This document shows positions 13,201-26,000 of a stretch of DNA of 64,000 nucleotides, piece by piece. How positions within the stretch are numbered: the stretch's first letter is position 1; every line of letters starts with the position of its first letter. The DNA is from Apteryx mantelli (Eukaryota > Chordata > Aves > Apterygiformes > Apterygidae), in NCBI RefSeq assembly GCF_036417845.1, contig NC_089980.1:44080501-44144500 (forward strand), written 5' to 3'. Under the pieces are notes generated by a model. It did not search any database. It was not told the origin of the DNA and saw nothing but the letters and a program-made list of their open reading frames with translations. Made by a program: the position numbers and the translations under genes.

Positions 13201-13868
13201 CTTCTCCATCCGTACCTAACAAAAAATGAGTCACGTTCTCATTTTCATTTCGCAGAAGCTCAGCTTACAATGCATTCAAGCACTGAAGGCTGACAGGGTC
13301 CATAACCACCCTTTGAAACAAGTGTTACCTCTACTGCCAGGGAAGCCTGGGATGGCTCCAGCTGCCATACAAAATTCAAGAGGAAAACGCACAATGGCAT
13401 TTTTTTCTGGTATACCTCTACTGTCTGCTGGTGGAGATGACCAAGTTCTCAAATAGCTTGGGCCATTCTCTCTGCTGGCTGAAATATGGGAAAGCTGATG
13501 CACACACTTAAACATGTCATTCACCCAGGAAAGGGCAGCGATGCATACAAACTAATACATTATACGAACTGAGTAGGTCCCAAATGATCATGGAAACCTA
13601 GGTTTTGTATGTTAACCACCTAGCATGACACAAGTTTTTTTCTCCTGCAATCCCAGTTTTGCTTTGGAGATCAAGTTTCTGTACATTCATTTAAAGAATA
13701 AGATCCTTCTTTCAAATGCTGCTAGTTCGCAGCTCCAGCCTCCTCACAGAATCTCTCCTTCCAGATGTCCAGTCCACTCATCCAGCAGTAGTAAACCAAA
13801 CACCATTAGGTTTGTTCTAGGCAGCGTACAGGCAAACCAGTCTGCAGTAGCAGTGTTTAGATAATATA

Positions 13869-14002
13869 CTAGTTATCATCATAGTAAGAATCCTCCTCAG
13901 AGTTCTCGTTGTCACAACTGCTCATCGACAAGATGGAGTAGATGGAGGAAATGACAGTGTTGTCATTGTCCGTGGCTAGGTTCACCAACACATTCTGTTT
14001 CT
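13869..14002 (-). CDS. RNF8: RNF8 last coding exon: 44-residue Ser/acidic tail
   Basis: Acceptor TGCAG is followed by AG, which completes a Glu codon begun in exon 7. The exon then gives 43 further residues, KQNVLVNLATDNDN through SILSMSSCDN to a terminal EEDSYYDDN, and a TAG at 13871-13869. Human RNF8 instead ends only five residues after the same RERK junction (AKRLF). The clean acceptor, matching phase and open frame support a real exon. Confidence 0.85.
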
Positions 14003-17000
14003 CTGCATTCAAAACACATGGATAGAAAAATTAGCAGATGGCCACTCTACCCACACATACTGCTAAATTACTAGTTCTCTTTGAGACTTAAAGTCTCCTA
14101 TTGTCACTTTGCAATAGGTTTTTCAAGCTGCATTGCATGTTTTTTTATTTTCAAATTTCAGCTTAAAAAAATTCCCAAGTTTTAATTTCCTACATGTCTT
14201 TTCCTGTTAAAATAGCCCCGGTGAGGAGACATTCTCCATCCCTTCACTGGTTGCACAATTAGTAATGGAAGTGGCTGGCTAATACAAGGGCCTTGCCAGT
14301 TAAGAAAGGGGGAAGGAACAAAAAGTGATAAGGGGCCCTCAAATTAGCAGTGTTTTTTTCAGGACACCCTTAAGGCCCCATCAAAACCTCCATACAGAGA
14401 ACGCAAATTATCCCATGGTGTCTGTTATACTAAAGCTCATTATCTGACTGTGCTTCCCTAGTGCTACCTGCCTCATTGTTTCCTTTCCAGCCCATCTTAC
14501 AGCTGGTTTCTTCTTAGGAATTCATGTCTAACTAGACATATGGCTACCCTTCACCTTAATCAAGAAGTTTCCATCACTGAATAAGACAACCACATGGAAG
14601 CAATTCATCCTTCCCCCTGAAGTGTATCATTGTGAAACTATATGATTTCCTATTAATAATCATTTTATATAATTAGAGCATCTATCACAAACAAGCAGGA
14701 AGACCACTGGTTTACCATATGGAAATGAAGTGGGTTCTAATGAAGGCACTACTTCATCCAACCACATTAGCTACCTGATGAGACACTTCAATAGTGCTAT
14801 GGCATACTCTGCAGATGTGCATATTATGCAAGAGCAGTGTCAGTTCTGCAGAGGTGAAAGCAATCCATGAAGCAGTGCCGGACAGCCTCTGAGAAGTGTA
14901 GCATTTCCTGAGGGAATCAGACTGAGTTGGTTAAATAGGTGATGATTTCAGGTTAGAACTGACACTGTCTAGAGGTGTCATTCTATGTCACCATGGAGGA
15001 TCTGAAATATTTCAAAAGCACCTTTCATTAGGAAGAACTTCAAAAGGCTTGACTTCGCAAATGAAAGAACATGCACTCACCTCTACAGGGGGAAAACACT
15101 GCAATTACTTAAGGGAACACAGTAATAGAAATTTGTTAGGGAGGGTATTAGGGAAAAACTTCTACATTTCAGCACCTAGATACCAGCGTTGAGTGCTCTA
15201 GAAACAAATTTGCAAGAGGGAAGGACACCAGGAATACCCCATATTGGAATTCTGCTTAGAGCCCTTACAGTCATGCAGTCTTTTAGCTACAACTAGGCAA
15301 GAGGTTGTGTGTAAGAGCCACAGTGGTGAATTCAACAACAGCTCACAAGGGAGATCAATGACCAGTTCAGCCATACACTTACATGACAGACCAGTGTTCC
15401 CTTTAGAGCTCTCCTACGTATATCTAACCCATGCAAGAGAATTCGGAGTTTCTCACTAGGCACTGCTCTGCTAAGTTTTCATACTGATGTAGTCAATGTT
15501 TCCATACTGATGTAGTCGATTGATTAAACTATCAGAAGGCATTTGGTAAATTTTTCAAGGCCCACTCCGTATAGTTTTACTTTTCTTTAGAGATCTCTTC
15601 AAAACAGCATAAACTTCAGCATAGTTAAGTCATCCCACTAGACTGTGGAATTCATACCAAAGCCTTTTTCCAGACTTTAAATTTACTGTTAAGCTAGTTG
15701 TACAGTATACCTTAAAATTATTTCCCAATCTTAATTTCTGATGAATCTACCAATAATGGATATTGAACCTCATACACAAATACAAGGACATTTTCCAATA
15801 CTACTTCTTCATTCCTTGAGCATCTCCTTAGTATATAGGTGCCAAAGAAACTTCTACAAAATAAATGGAAAGAGAGATTGTACTCATCATGCCACATCCA
15901 CCCACCTCTCACCTTTCCGCTCTCTGATAAGGGTGAGGCGACGGTCTTTCATTTCTACATCTAGTTTTTCTACCATCCTGTCAATGCAGTTGTCCAGCAC
16001 CAGAGAGCGTGTCTTTGATGTAATCTCCTGCCTGCAGATAGGGCACTCCACTTTACGTTTCGTCCACTCATTAATACAGTAGGAGCAGAAGCTGTGTGCA
16101 CAGTTCAGAGTGACTGCCTGTGAAATTCAAGGGAGGGATACTTATCAGAGCACACTCATGCTAGCACTGTAATGAAAAAAAAAAAGAAGTCAGAAAAGCA
16201 TCATGAATACTTCCTATGAGGGAAAGGGTGGGGTGGGGGGGGGGGGGAGGGAGGGCAGGGGGAAGAAATGAAAGCCTCCTTCTTTAGCCTTCCTAAAATG
16301 AAAACCTCTGTCTTTAGCCTTCCTAGGAGTTAGACATGGCTACATAGAACAAACCTCCCAGGCCAGAGTACAGACAAATTTTACAGGCTAGTTAATGGAT
16401 TCATAGCAACTTTGTGGGGAAGACAGGAAGAATACCATTATAAGGTTCCCCAGTTTGAGAAAGACAAATTATGGAAAAACTTAGATACTGCAGAACAACA
16501 TCTTAAATTACTGAGAAAACAAAAAATAAAAATGCCAGATAGTTCTTAAGCCAACAGAACAAAGCTAACATGTCAGGTTTCCAGTAGTAGAAATGAATGC
16601 AATGAAACTGAAGTTCTAGCAAAACAGGAACAAAAATAGCAGCCTACATTTCAGGCATAGCCTGCACAATACTTCTAGAATCAACTGACAACAACTCTCT
16701 TTCTCAAGAAACAGAATTTATCTGAACAACACAGGTGGTTCAGAACTTGACTGAACATTGCATCTCCCTTCCTTTACTAACCTCTTCCTATATCTAGACC
16801 AGAAGCAGTCTAATCTCAGCCAACATAAAGCAAGGTCTACTACAAAATGACTTTTCCCAGAGCAGGCTATCGGCAACAACTCAGAGCACCAGTTCAAAGT
16901 ACACACTTAACTGCTGCAAGCCTGCATACGACTTAGGAGTAAGCAGTCATCTCTGTGTAGGTAGAGACATTAAAGCAGAACTTGCTACCCAGAAGAGGAG

Positions 17001-20000
17001 TTAGGGTAGAGGGACTGGGATTCTGGGCCAGACCTTACCCAAGGGTCACCTGTTGAGATTGTTAATCTATCGAACTAAAGGAACGAGTCTGACTATTGCT
17101 TTAACAGAGCTAATGAAAGATTCTTAAGTTTTTTCCTTCCTTTACTGGCAAAGCCATACTGGTTTAAACATACCTCGATAAAGTGCTCAGAACAGATTGT
17201 GCACTGTAGCTCATTCTCCAACACGTCATTCATCTGATTCAACACCTCTTCTTTCTGAGCTCTCACCTTTTCCTTCTCCTCCTAGAGGAAAAGCACATAT
17301 AGCCACATATTGACAAAGAACAAGGTTTTACTTAACATAATATTGGGGTTGAGGGAAAAAGGTAGTGCAAGGAGAAAAGCACACAACTGCAAGTCCTCTC
17401 ATGTCAAGTCTGCATCTATTATACATGCAGATCTGAAACCTTTCTCCTCTTTGCAATCACAGGCAGTACTGAGAATACCCCCATCCATTGTAGAGAACTT
17501 ACAAGCAAAAGCAGCAACCATTACCAAAGTTCCCTTTAGCCTAAAGGAGCTACAAATCGGATTAATCTTTTCAAAATCTCTTTCAGCCTCTTACTGGGAT
17601 GAGTATGGCTTAAGTCAAAAGAACAATTTGTTTGATGTCTGATGTAAAGAGCAGAATACTCAACTAGCCAAAATACCTTAAAAATAATTTTAAAAAGTAA
17701 CCCTGAGAATTTAAAATGTTTCTTTGCATTTAACTGCCTAATAAAATCTCGTTTGGAGTTAAATTAGGCTTCTAGAGACCTGCTCTACCTTCTAAAAATA
17801 ATGAAGGAATTCTTCCAACTGAAGCTATACTTGAAACAACAATATAGTTGCAAAGGAGATAAAACCCAAAGCAAACCACCAGAGATGGGAAACGAGATAA
17901 TTTTCAAGAGTAAGACACAGCAAAGCATCCCCTTAATTATTTTCCACTCATCACCTTGTGCCAAGGGCAGGAAGAAGCATGGCTTATTTCATTCATTATT
18001 GAAATTCCATGTTTCAGTCCCTTTTAGGACTGCTGGAACAAACTAGTTTTAATAGAGTGCGCACTAACTGAAAATGAAGCACCCCACATTTCAAATACAC
18101 TCAGCTTATCTATTTTTAAAGGGGGGGTGGAATGGGTCCACTTCTCTTGCACAATACACAGTTTAGGTGCTCTGTGCTTTCTTTGAGATTGAGAAATATC
18201 TGATCATGACTGTTTAGTACTACTTTATAAACAGATCTTTAGTGCAAGGTATTATCCCCCTGCCCAGCCCCGGCAAACACACACACCTGTGGAAACCAGA
18301 CAGTTGCCATCTCAAAATATCAATAGGACTTTTTCACTACAGGAGGCAATCCACAGCCAAGGCAAATGTCAAATAAACCATTTCCTCTGCTGCAGCATAC
18401 TGATTTTCACTTATGAATGAAACTGAGAATTCAATTTTATTCCTTACCTTGGTTTCTTCCAGTTCTTTATTCTTGGCTCGAATTATCTCCTCAAAGTCTT
18501 TTTTACTACGGCTCAGTTCTTCCATCAAAGCACGATGCTGTAACAATACCATCCGAGAAATAAGAATGTGATTATAAGCTATCCTATTAAATATATATAG
18601 CTTTAATCATGAGGCTCCGCATACTCATTTCTGCTAATCCTCCCCTAAAAAAAGCAATGTACGCCTGTACAAATTGGGGTGTTAAGTTAGAAGTACTTTA
18701 GCCTTCACTTAAAAGCAGACAGTTATTTATGACCTTCCCAATGCCATGGCACTTTACACTCCCTCTCCTAGGTCATTCTTTTTCTGTGCAACATCGGTAA
18801 TCTCCTCTTTTGCTGTGCCACAAAAGAAGAGTAAACTCCCACAGTTCTACAAGATAAATTAAGCAAGACATATATGCCATGCAATCATGCATGAAGGGAA
18901 AAAGGCATAAAGCATACAGCAAATAAGCTCACACTGTTAATGATAAAACTCATTATGGAACACAAGAGTAAAAAATCAAATTTGACAATGAGTGGCACGT
19001 ATGAGGCACTGTCAATGCCATTGAAGAACTAACCTGTCTACCAGTGGGATAATGATTTCTCTTACCAGCATTTCCAAACTTCTGATATAACAGTTCCCTA
19101 AGGATAATCAGGATAGACTTACTGTATTTTGTGTACCTTTAATTAGAGTTGGAGCTTACACAACACTGGGCTCTACCAGAAACACTAATAATTAGAAACT
19201 AGTTTAACTAGTTGAGAGAAATCTTAAAAAAATGATAGGAAATTTGGATTCTGCTTTTAGTACTCAAATAACCTAAGAGTTTTGATCTGGCAACATTGCC
19301 ATACTTAGTCTCTATGTGCCAAGGCAACCTCAGTTTCATGAGCATGTAAGACATCTATAATGAAAACAGGCAGATACATATGGAAACTCTGAAGATCCTC
19401 ATCCTCAACCCCACTGGAGATTATTCCTCATTACCACACACACACTACGGCATTAGGGAAAATCTGCAAAGACGAAGCAGACAACCAATCCATAACCATC
19501 AGAGCCACATGCAGAAGCACTCAAAGCACAAAAGGCTTTTGGCTATAAGGAGAACTTAAGAATGTTCTACCCAGACCCAGGATGTTCCAAGCGCTACCCA
19601 TCCTGCAATCTCTGCCTTGCCTTCACTCCATGCCTTGCTCTGACCTCCTTTCTTCCGAGCACTGCCTTTCACTTCCCCCTTTACTTTTCTTTTTTAAGCA
19701 CCACCCTACAACTGCAGAATTAATGACACTGGCTGCTATCGCTATGTTCTGGCTGCAAGCGTTCTCTCATCTTGGCATATCTACCTAAATTGTAAACATC
19801 TCAAAACAAGGCTTGAGCCCCTGATACTGTGTACAGTAACACAATAAGTTTGCAAAAATCAGTGTACTTATTACTCTAGTCATTCAGTACAAACCTTTCA
19901 GTATTAATGAACAGCTAACTGCAGCGCTTAACCCCACTTTCAGAGCCTGTCTTAGCAGGCCACTCTGCTTTGAGAGACATGTTAAAAGTCAGGCTAGCAA

Positions 20001-23000
20001 CTCTACTTGTTGGAGAACATCTGCAGTTTGTTTTGCCTTTCAGTTATGTTTTACTGTCACCATTTTGAGTGCATCCGATACGCTTGAGTATCAAGGGGTA
20101 TTTGATACATATGGACCACAAAAACCTGACACTGTAGGCAGAGTTGGCTGAAATTCTTTTAGAATTAGATTTCCAAAATGAAACCTAGGAAACCTACGTA
20201 TGTGGCAATCTTTCAAAAATGCTCCTAACCAAGAGTGAAAAATTTTCCTTTGATTAAAAATACCAACATAAGCTCTCCAAAACAGGTACCCAGCATACAG
20301 ACTTCACCATGAAAAACACACCAGCATAAGGAGCAAATTCAAATAAACGTCATTACAGCTACTTAATGCTGTCAATCTGAGTACATGCTCTCGTGTTATT
20401 TGCTGGCAAATAGCGATTCCCAAAAAGAAAGGTCTGCCACTTTCACAGAAATTTGCTCTGTAGATGAAAACCATGCCAGTCTGCAGCTGAGGCACATTCC
20501 TAGTGTTCTACCAAGAGGGCACAACAGTAGGAAAGAGTTAAGCATCTCAGCTTACACAGCTAGACCAAGCCTAGACTTGTAACTACTTGCCTCCTGTAGG
20601 ACCTGGGCCAGTTGCTCCTTCAGATTCTCTTCCCCATGTTGCCACTTTACTCCCTGAAAAAACAAAATAAGACTTCTTTTGCTGGAAGAAAGTTTTTGAA
20701 TTAAAAAAATAAACAAAAAATAAAAAAGACTTGCAGAAGGCAATGGATAGAAAATGACTACTTTACACTCTCTCTTTGGAGGATATGCTTAAAGAAACAC
20801 CACTAGCATTCAGTGAACTCCTAAGAAGTCCCACTCTAGTCTTTCATGGGTGCTATAGAAATTAGGGATATCATTTATTGCAATGAGTTAAAATGGATAT
20901 ATCATACAGAATTGCATACTTGGAACACCTCCAAATTATTCTAATAATAATTAGCACACTAAGCACACTACTCCAGACTTCCTTTACTTCTGATACAGCT
21001 ACCTTACCTTAAGCAGCAGGCTTCAACAGAAGCAACTGATAACTCCAAGACAAATTCCTCACTACTTTTAAACTGTTTTGAATAAACTCAAATAGAAAGG
21101 TAAACTTTTAGTTTGTTCTCCCGAAGAGTTAGTTATCAGTATATACATGCTGCTTGAAGACACTTGCAGATTGTAAACGAGGAGTTTTTGCAAGTAAGAA
21201 AAAAATTCCTTCCCCTAAGCAATTTGAATTAAAAGATTAAGCATATAGTGATTCACTTGCTTGTAAAGAGAATGAATTTCCCATGTGGATTTTGCCTTGA
21301 TACTTGTCTTCTCTGTAAACACAGGAAACCAGTCAGATTTTTAATTTGATACAGAAGACTAGCTTTCTGACTAAAAGAAATCTTTTACAATCCTGCTGTA
21401 ATGAAACTCTTTTAAAGCTGAGAAGTTTTGCACCTTTGTCCTGATCGCTTGCGCAGCCCCATCCTTCCTGCCTCTACACATTCTTTTGGTACACATGCTT
21501 GGAAGTGCAATACTTCTATAACGGTTTTAACAGGAATAATTCACACCAACATTATTAAATTTATTACTGTACTGTTCAAGAACTCATTTTGGATCAAAGC
21601 CTTATATTAGTCATTCCATAAAAGACAGAACACACGGACTGAAAAGATTATCACCGTTATACCTCTAGTTTCTGCTGCTCTTTAGAGAATGTCTTCTCCA
21701 GCTCTTCCACCTGTTGCTGATGCTGCTCTTGTTCTAGGCACAACTGGTCCTGCAGCTCCTGCAGCTCCTGTTCCATTGCCAGGATCTCCTTCCGAGCACA
21801 TTTCCTGCGCTTCTGCTTCACATTCAGAACTGCTGTCTGCTTCTCCTGCACTTTGACTTTCAGCTTCATTATATCTACCAGAGTTTTCCTCAGCATTTCC
21901 AAGCCAGTCCAAGACTGTGCAAGACCACAGCCTTTCTGGTCCTTATGGGTGACAGATACAGCTTTCTCAGAGTGCACAGGACCACTACGCTCCTCACTTG
22001 GTCCAGGAGAAGGTAGCTTGACATCCATCTTCCCTGTTATCTGTTTGGCCTGTTCTACCCTTTCCCATGACTTACCCAAAGGTTCACTGTCACAAGATAC
22101 TCTGTCTCTCTTGGATCTGGAATCCGAAGGGCCTTCTGATCCAGATATTTCCGACTCTTCCAAACTAAATTTACGTTTAGTTCTCAAACTCTTAGTTTTC
22201 CCCAGGTCATTTCTTTGGGCTAGGAAGGGTCTGATTTTCTCCCATTCCTCCTTGATTACTTCATACTCATATTCAGCAGTCTCTCTGTTTTCCAAAGGCA
22301 CTCCTAACTGGATATGGTCTCCTTCAGCTATAGGATAGGCTTTTAAGGGATCCAGGCGCTGTTTATTAAGCCAGACTCCATTTAGACTCTGCAAATGGAC
22401 AGAAACCAACAAGATTCAACATACAGTTATACAGAGTCCTCAACAAGTTATTTCTGACTGCTGTGAACATATCTGGTCTCTTCAGTGTTGCAGTCAGAAC
22501 AAGATACCTCTTTAAACAGTTCTTGGAATATCCAATTTGTTGACTTAGTGTCCCATTTCTTACAGTCATTACATTATATTATTTACTATGTATTATTACT
22601 GCATTACAGATTTTGTGTACAGCCACTAAGAATAAGATGAACATAAGCAGTTGCGCAGAAGGAAAAGAATGAACTCTAAGGGGAAAAAAAAACACCCAAA
22701 AGCTTCAGGGAAAATATTAACTAAACAACAAAAAAGACTCCACAATAGATCATTGACAAGAATATAGAACACTGCAGTAATTATTCTTGACAATTAATGT
22801 CACCTGAAATCCAAGAAGAAACTAGAAAAGAAAATGGAACACAGTTTACACTGCTCAAAGAAAAAAAAAGGGGGGGGGGATGAAACAGTGCTCCATAAAT
22901 ACAAGGAGAATGTAAAAAAGAAGGGAAAAAGGTCTTCTGGATACAACGTTCAAAGCAGAAAAGAGGTTGTTACATTAGGCACTAGAAGAAATAGTTTCAA

Positions 23001-26000
23001 AAAAACAGTAAAACTGAACTGTGCTCAAGATGAACTACAGAACCATTAGCAACTGACATATTCCAAATATATTCAGTAAGACAACTTGGTAAAATGGTAG
23101 CTGCGATAATCCAGAAACACTGATAGTTAATCTACCATAGATGTTTCCGATCATGTAAAAACCGAAAGTTTTCAAGTTTCATACATCTACTGGAACAGAC
23201 CCTTGTTTAAGAGAAGTGTAATTGTGTAATTTTAATAGTAGCCACTCTATTCCTTCTGGACTTATCTGTTGTTGACCCACAAATGCTTTAAAAGCTGGAT
23301 GACTTGTTCAACACTGACTGTTCTTTCAGTGTTCTTTTCAAGTAAGTTAATGGATTTTTTTGTTTTGTTTCGTTTTTTTACATTTTCTGCCTGAATGAGA
23401 AAGTGGAAAGACCATGATATAAAAATCAGATCACTACTGAAGTCAAAATGAAAGCTAGTTGAGGACTCTTGATCTCAACACCTGGCTCTAATCAGCTGAA
23501 AAGAAATTCCAGAAGAAACTCCTTTGACTGAACAGTGCATGAAGCATGGTTTTTCTAACATTAGATTCTCATGATAATTCCTGCCAAAATTCTTTTTCTT
23601 TCTTTTTTCTTTTTCAAGAATGTAACACAAAGCAGGTTCACAGACTGCAAAATGCCCTGGGCAAGACTGTAATTGCCTGAAAACCACTAGACCAAGAGAT
23701 AAATTTACATATGGAAAGCAGTAAGCTTTGTATCCCAATTGCAGCAGACTGAAGTTTCCTGCTACAAGCACACAACAGGAGAGACATTCTCAAGGGACTT
23801 CTATCATTTTTATACCCTATTATATCATAACTCATACATCGTTTGAACTCAAACAAGACATTCTCTTTAATACATCTCAGAATACAAAGTCTCCAATACA
23901 TCTCTGTACCTTGTTATCCTTAACAGTCCACTGCCCTTCTGCATTTTGCTGGAAAACACAGTGCTTACGAGAGATCATCAAGGGACAGGTTTTTGACACC
24001 AGCTGGTAGGTGAGATCTAATCCTCGGCCTACAGATACCTAAAAATAAAGTAGTTTAGTAATTGCAATCAGCAACAGCACAGTAAATTCAGCCTATATGG
24101 TCTGAATTTAAGTATAGCAGAAATCTTTCTTTTATAGCTGCTTCCCTATAGAGTTAGGATAATATGATGATTTATCAGAGTTCTTCACAAAACCTCCTAC
24201 ATTTTTTCATTTAAATTCAAGAGCAGATAGAAAATGGGAAACCTCCAAAGAAGTCTGAAGAATTCTCATTCTTTCCCCTTGAGGAACATTTGCTAGCTCT
24301 AAGGCAGATTTCAGCCTTGGTTTCATGGAAATTTTTCTCAGCAGCAAAGCCAGTCAAAGCAGTTCTCACTCCATCCATCCTCCCATCATATTCATTACCT
24401 AATGAAACACCATTTCTTCAAACCAGTACAATTGTTTGTTGGCCTCACAGAGCAACAAACTAATCAAGATTACTTCTTACTCTCTTTCACTAGTTGCATC
24501 TGTTCAACTGTTGTAAACAGTACAGAAGCAGAAAAAGCAGCCTAGAATACTGCTACCAAAAAGTGTACATGTAACCATGCCCTAAGCTTGCAATACCTTT
24601 TTAAATCACACCATCAATCTTAGGGCTTAGAAACTAAGCCACATGCAATTCATAACCACTAGCGAGAGTGATTTAAATAATCTGATTAGAATCTCATAGT
24701 ATCTCCCAGAAGAAGAATGGACAGAATTTGTAATGGTACAGCTTCACAATATTTTATTAAAAAATATGATCTAATTACAGGTTGCCGTTTAAAGCATGGC
24801 TCTGCTCACCCTTCTCCTCTGCCTCCTTTGCATGATCTGATAGTCACACACACATTTCTTATTCATTTGTGTGTTGCAAGGAAGTAATTTATTTTAAAAA
24901 GGACAAGTTTTCAGTCAGCTTACCGTGTAATTAGACAACTGCACGAATCCAATGCAATAGATACAACAAGAACATGCAGCCAGAAAGAACATGGCAATAT
25001 ACCATTTAACAGAAGCCCACAGCTAAATCAGACTAGGCATATTATAAAAGTACACCCTAGTTTGTATGTCTTAGATGAAGACTGCTCCATTTTCCCCCCT
25101 GCAGTCCCAACCCATTTACATCACACCTTCCAATTCTTACAAGATGACAAGATCCTGCAGCCAAGGAAAGTTAATTTACTACATGTTACCTGAAACAGTC
25201 CCATCCTTTGAGTTTAAAGCAAGGACTCAAATTCCCACATCATAACTAAATGCAAGGAAGCAAACTAAGGTTATGAAAGCAAACTGAACCATGGAATTCC
25301 CTACCTCTTAAATGCTTCATATCTATTAATGTTCTGTTAACGTGGATCACGTTAGTAAGATGAAGACCTTCCCCTCTGCCCCATGCAGCTCCCTCCATGA
25401 CAGCAAGAACTTCAGGTGGATTCACTTATACACTCAGCTTTGCTTTTGTCTGTGCAGTTATAACAGAAATGCCTAACCCACATCAACTATTTTTAGTGCT
25501 TGGTCATGCACATCTTGTGGCCTAAAGTGCCAATACAACCAAGACGGCCTAGGGCCAATCACAAAACTTCCCCTTGCTAAAGTTCATTGAGCAAACAGCC
25601 ATGGGGGGTTCAGACATTACCACTCGTCTGCTGGAGTTCATCACTGTCACAACATAATGCACCCTCCCACCTCAGCAATATAGCTTGACACCACCATTTA
25701 CATCCCTAGGGAAAGCAATTTGTGCTAACATGCCAGACTGCAAGCTGGTAAGCCTTAAGCACCAGCCAAACATTTCCTCTATTGCCTGTGAGAGGGATAG
25801 CAACACTATGCCAATAACCAGGGTAAAAACACCTTGAACAAGATCTCCACACAATTACCAGAACTCTTATTGCAAGTTTTGCATCTCTACTACTCAATTC
25901 CTTAGCTGAGCATACTGACACCCTTGCTGGCTTCAAATCCAAGAGCGAAAGTAACAGATCTATACATCTGCTTAAAGACTTGCCTAGCACTGACAGATGA

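Larger units (their letters stand above)
7930..13868. other. Intergenic DNA between CMTR1 and RNF8, including the probable RNF8 3' UTR
   Basis: No exon with conserved coding features was found on either strand. The DNA is A/T-rich and holds an (TTTTG)n stretch near 10,115-10,141, a 24-base A run at 12,240-12,263 and scattered short ORFs that look random. On the minus strand an ATTAAA at 13,200-13,195, followed by T/GT-rich sequence, could end a RNF8 3' UTR of about 670 nt. Confidence 0.6.
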
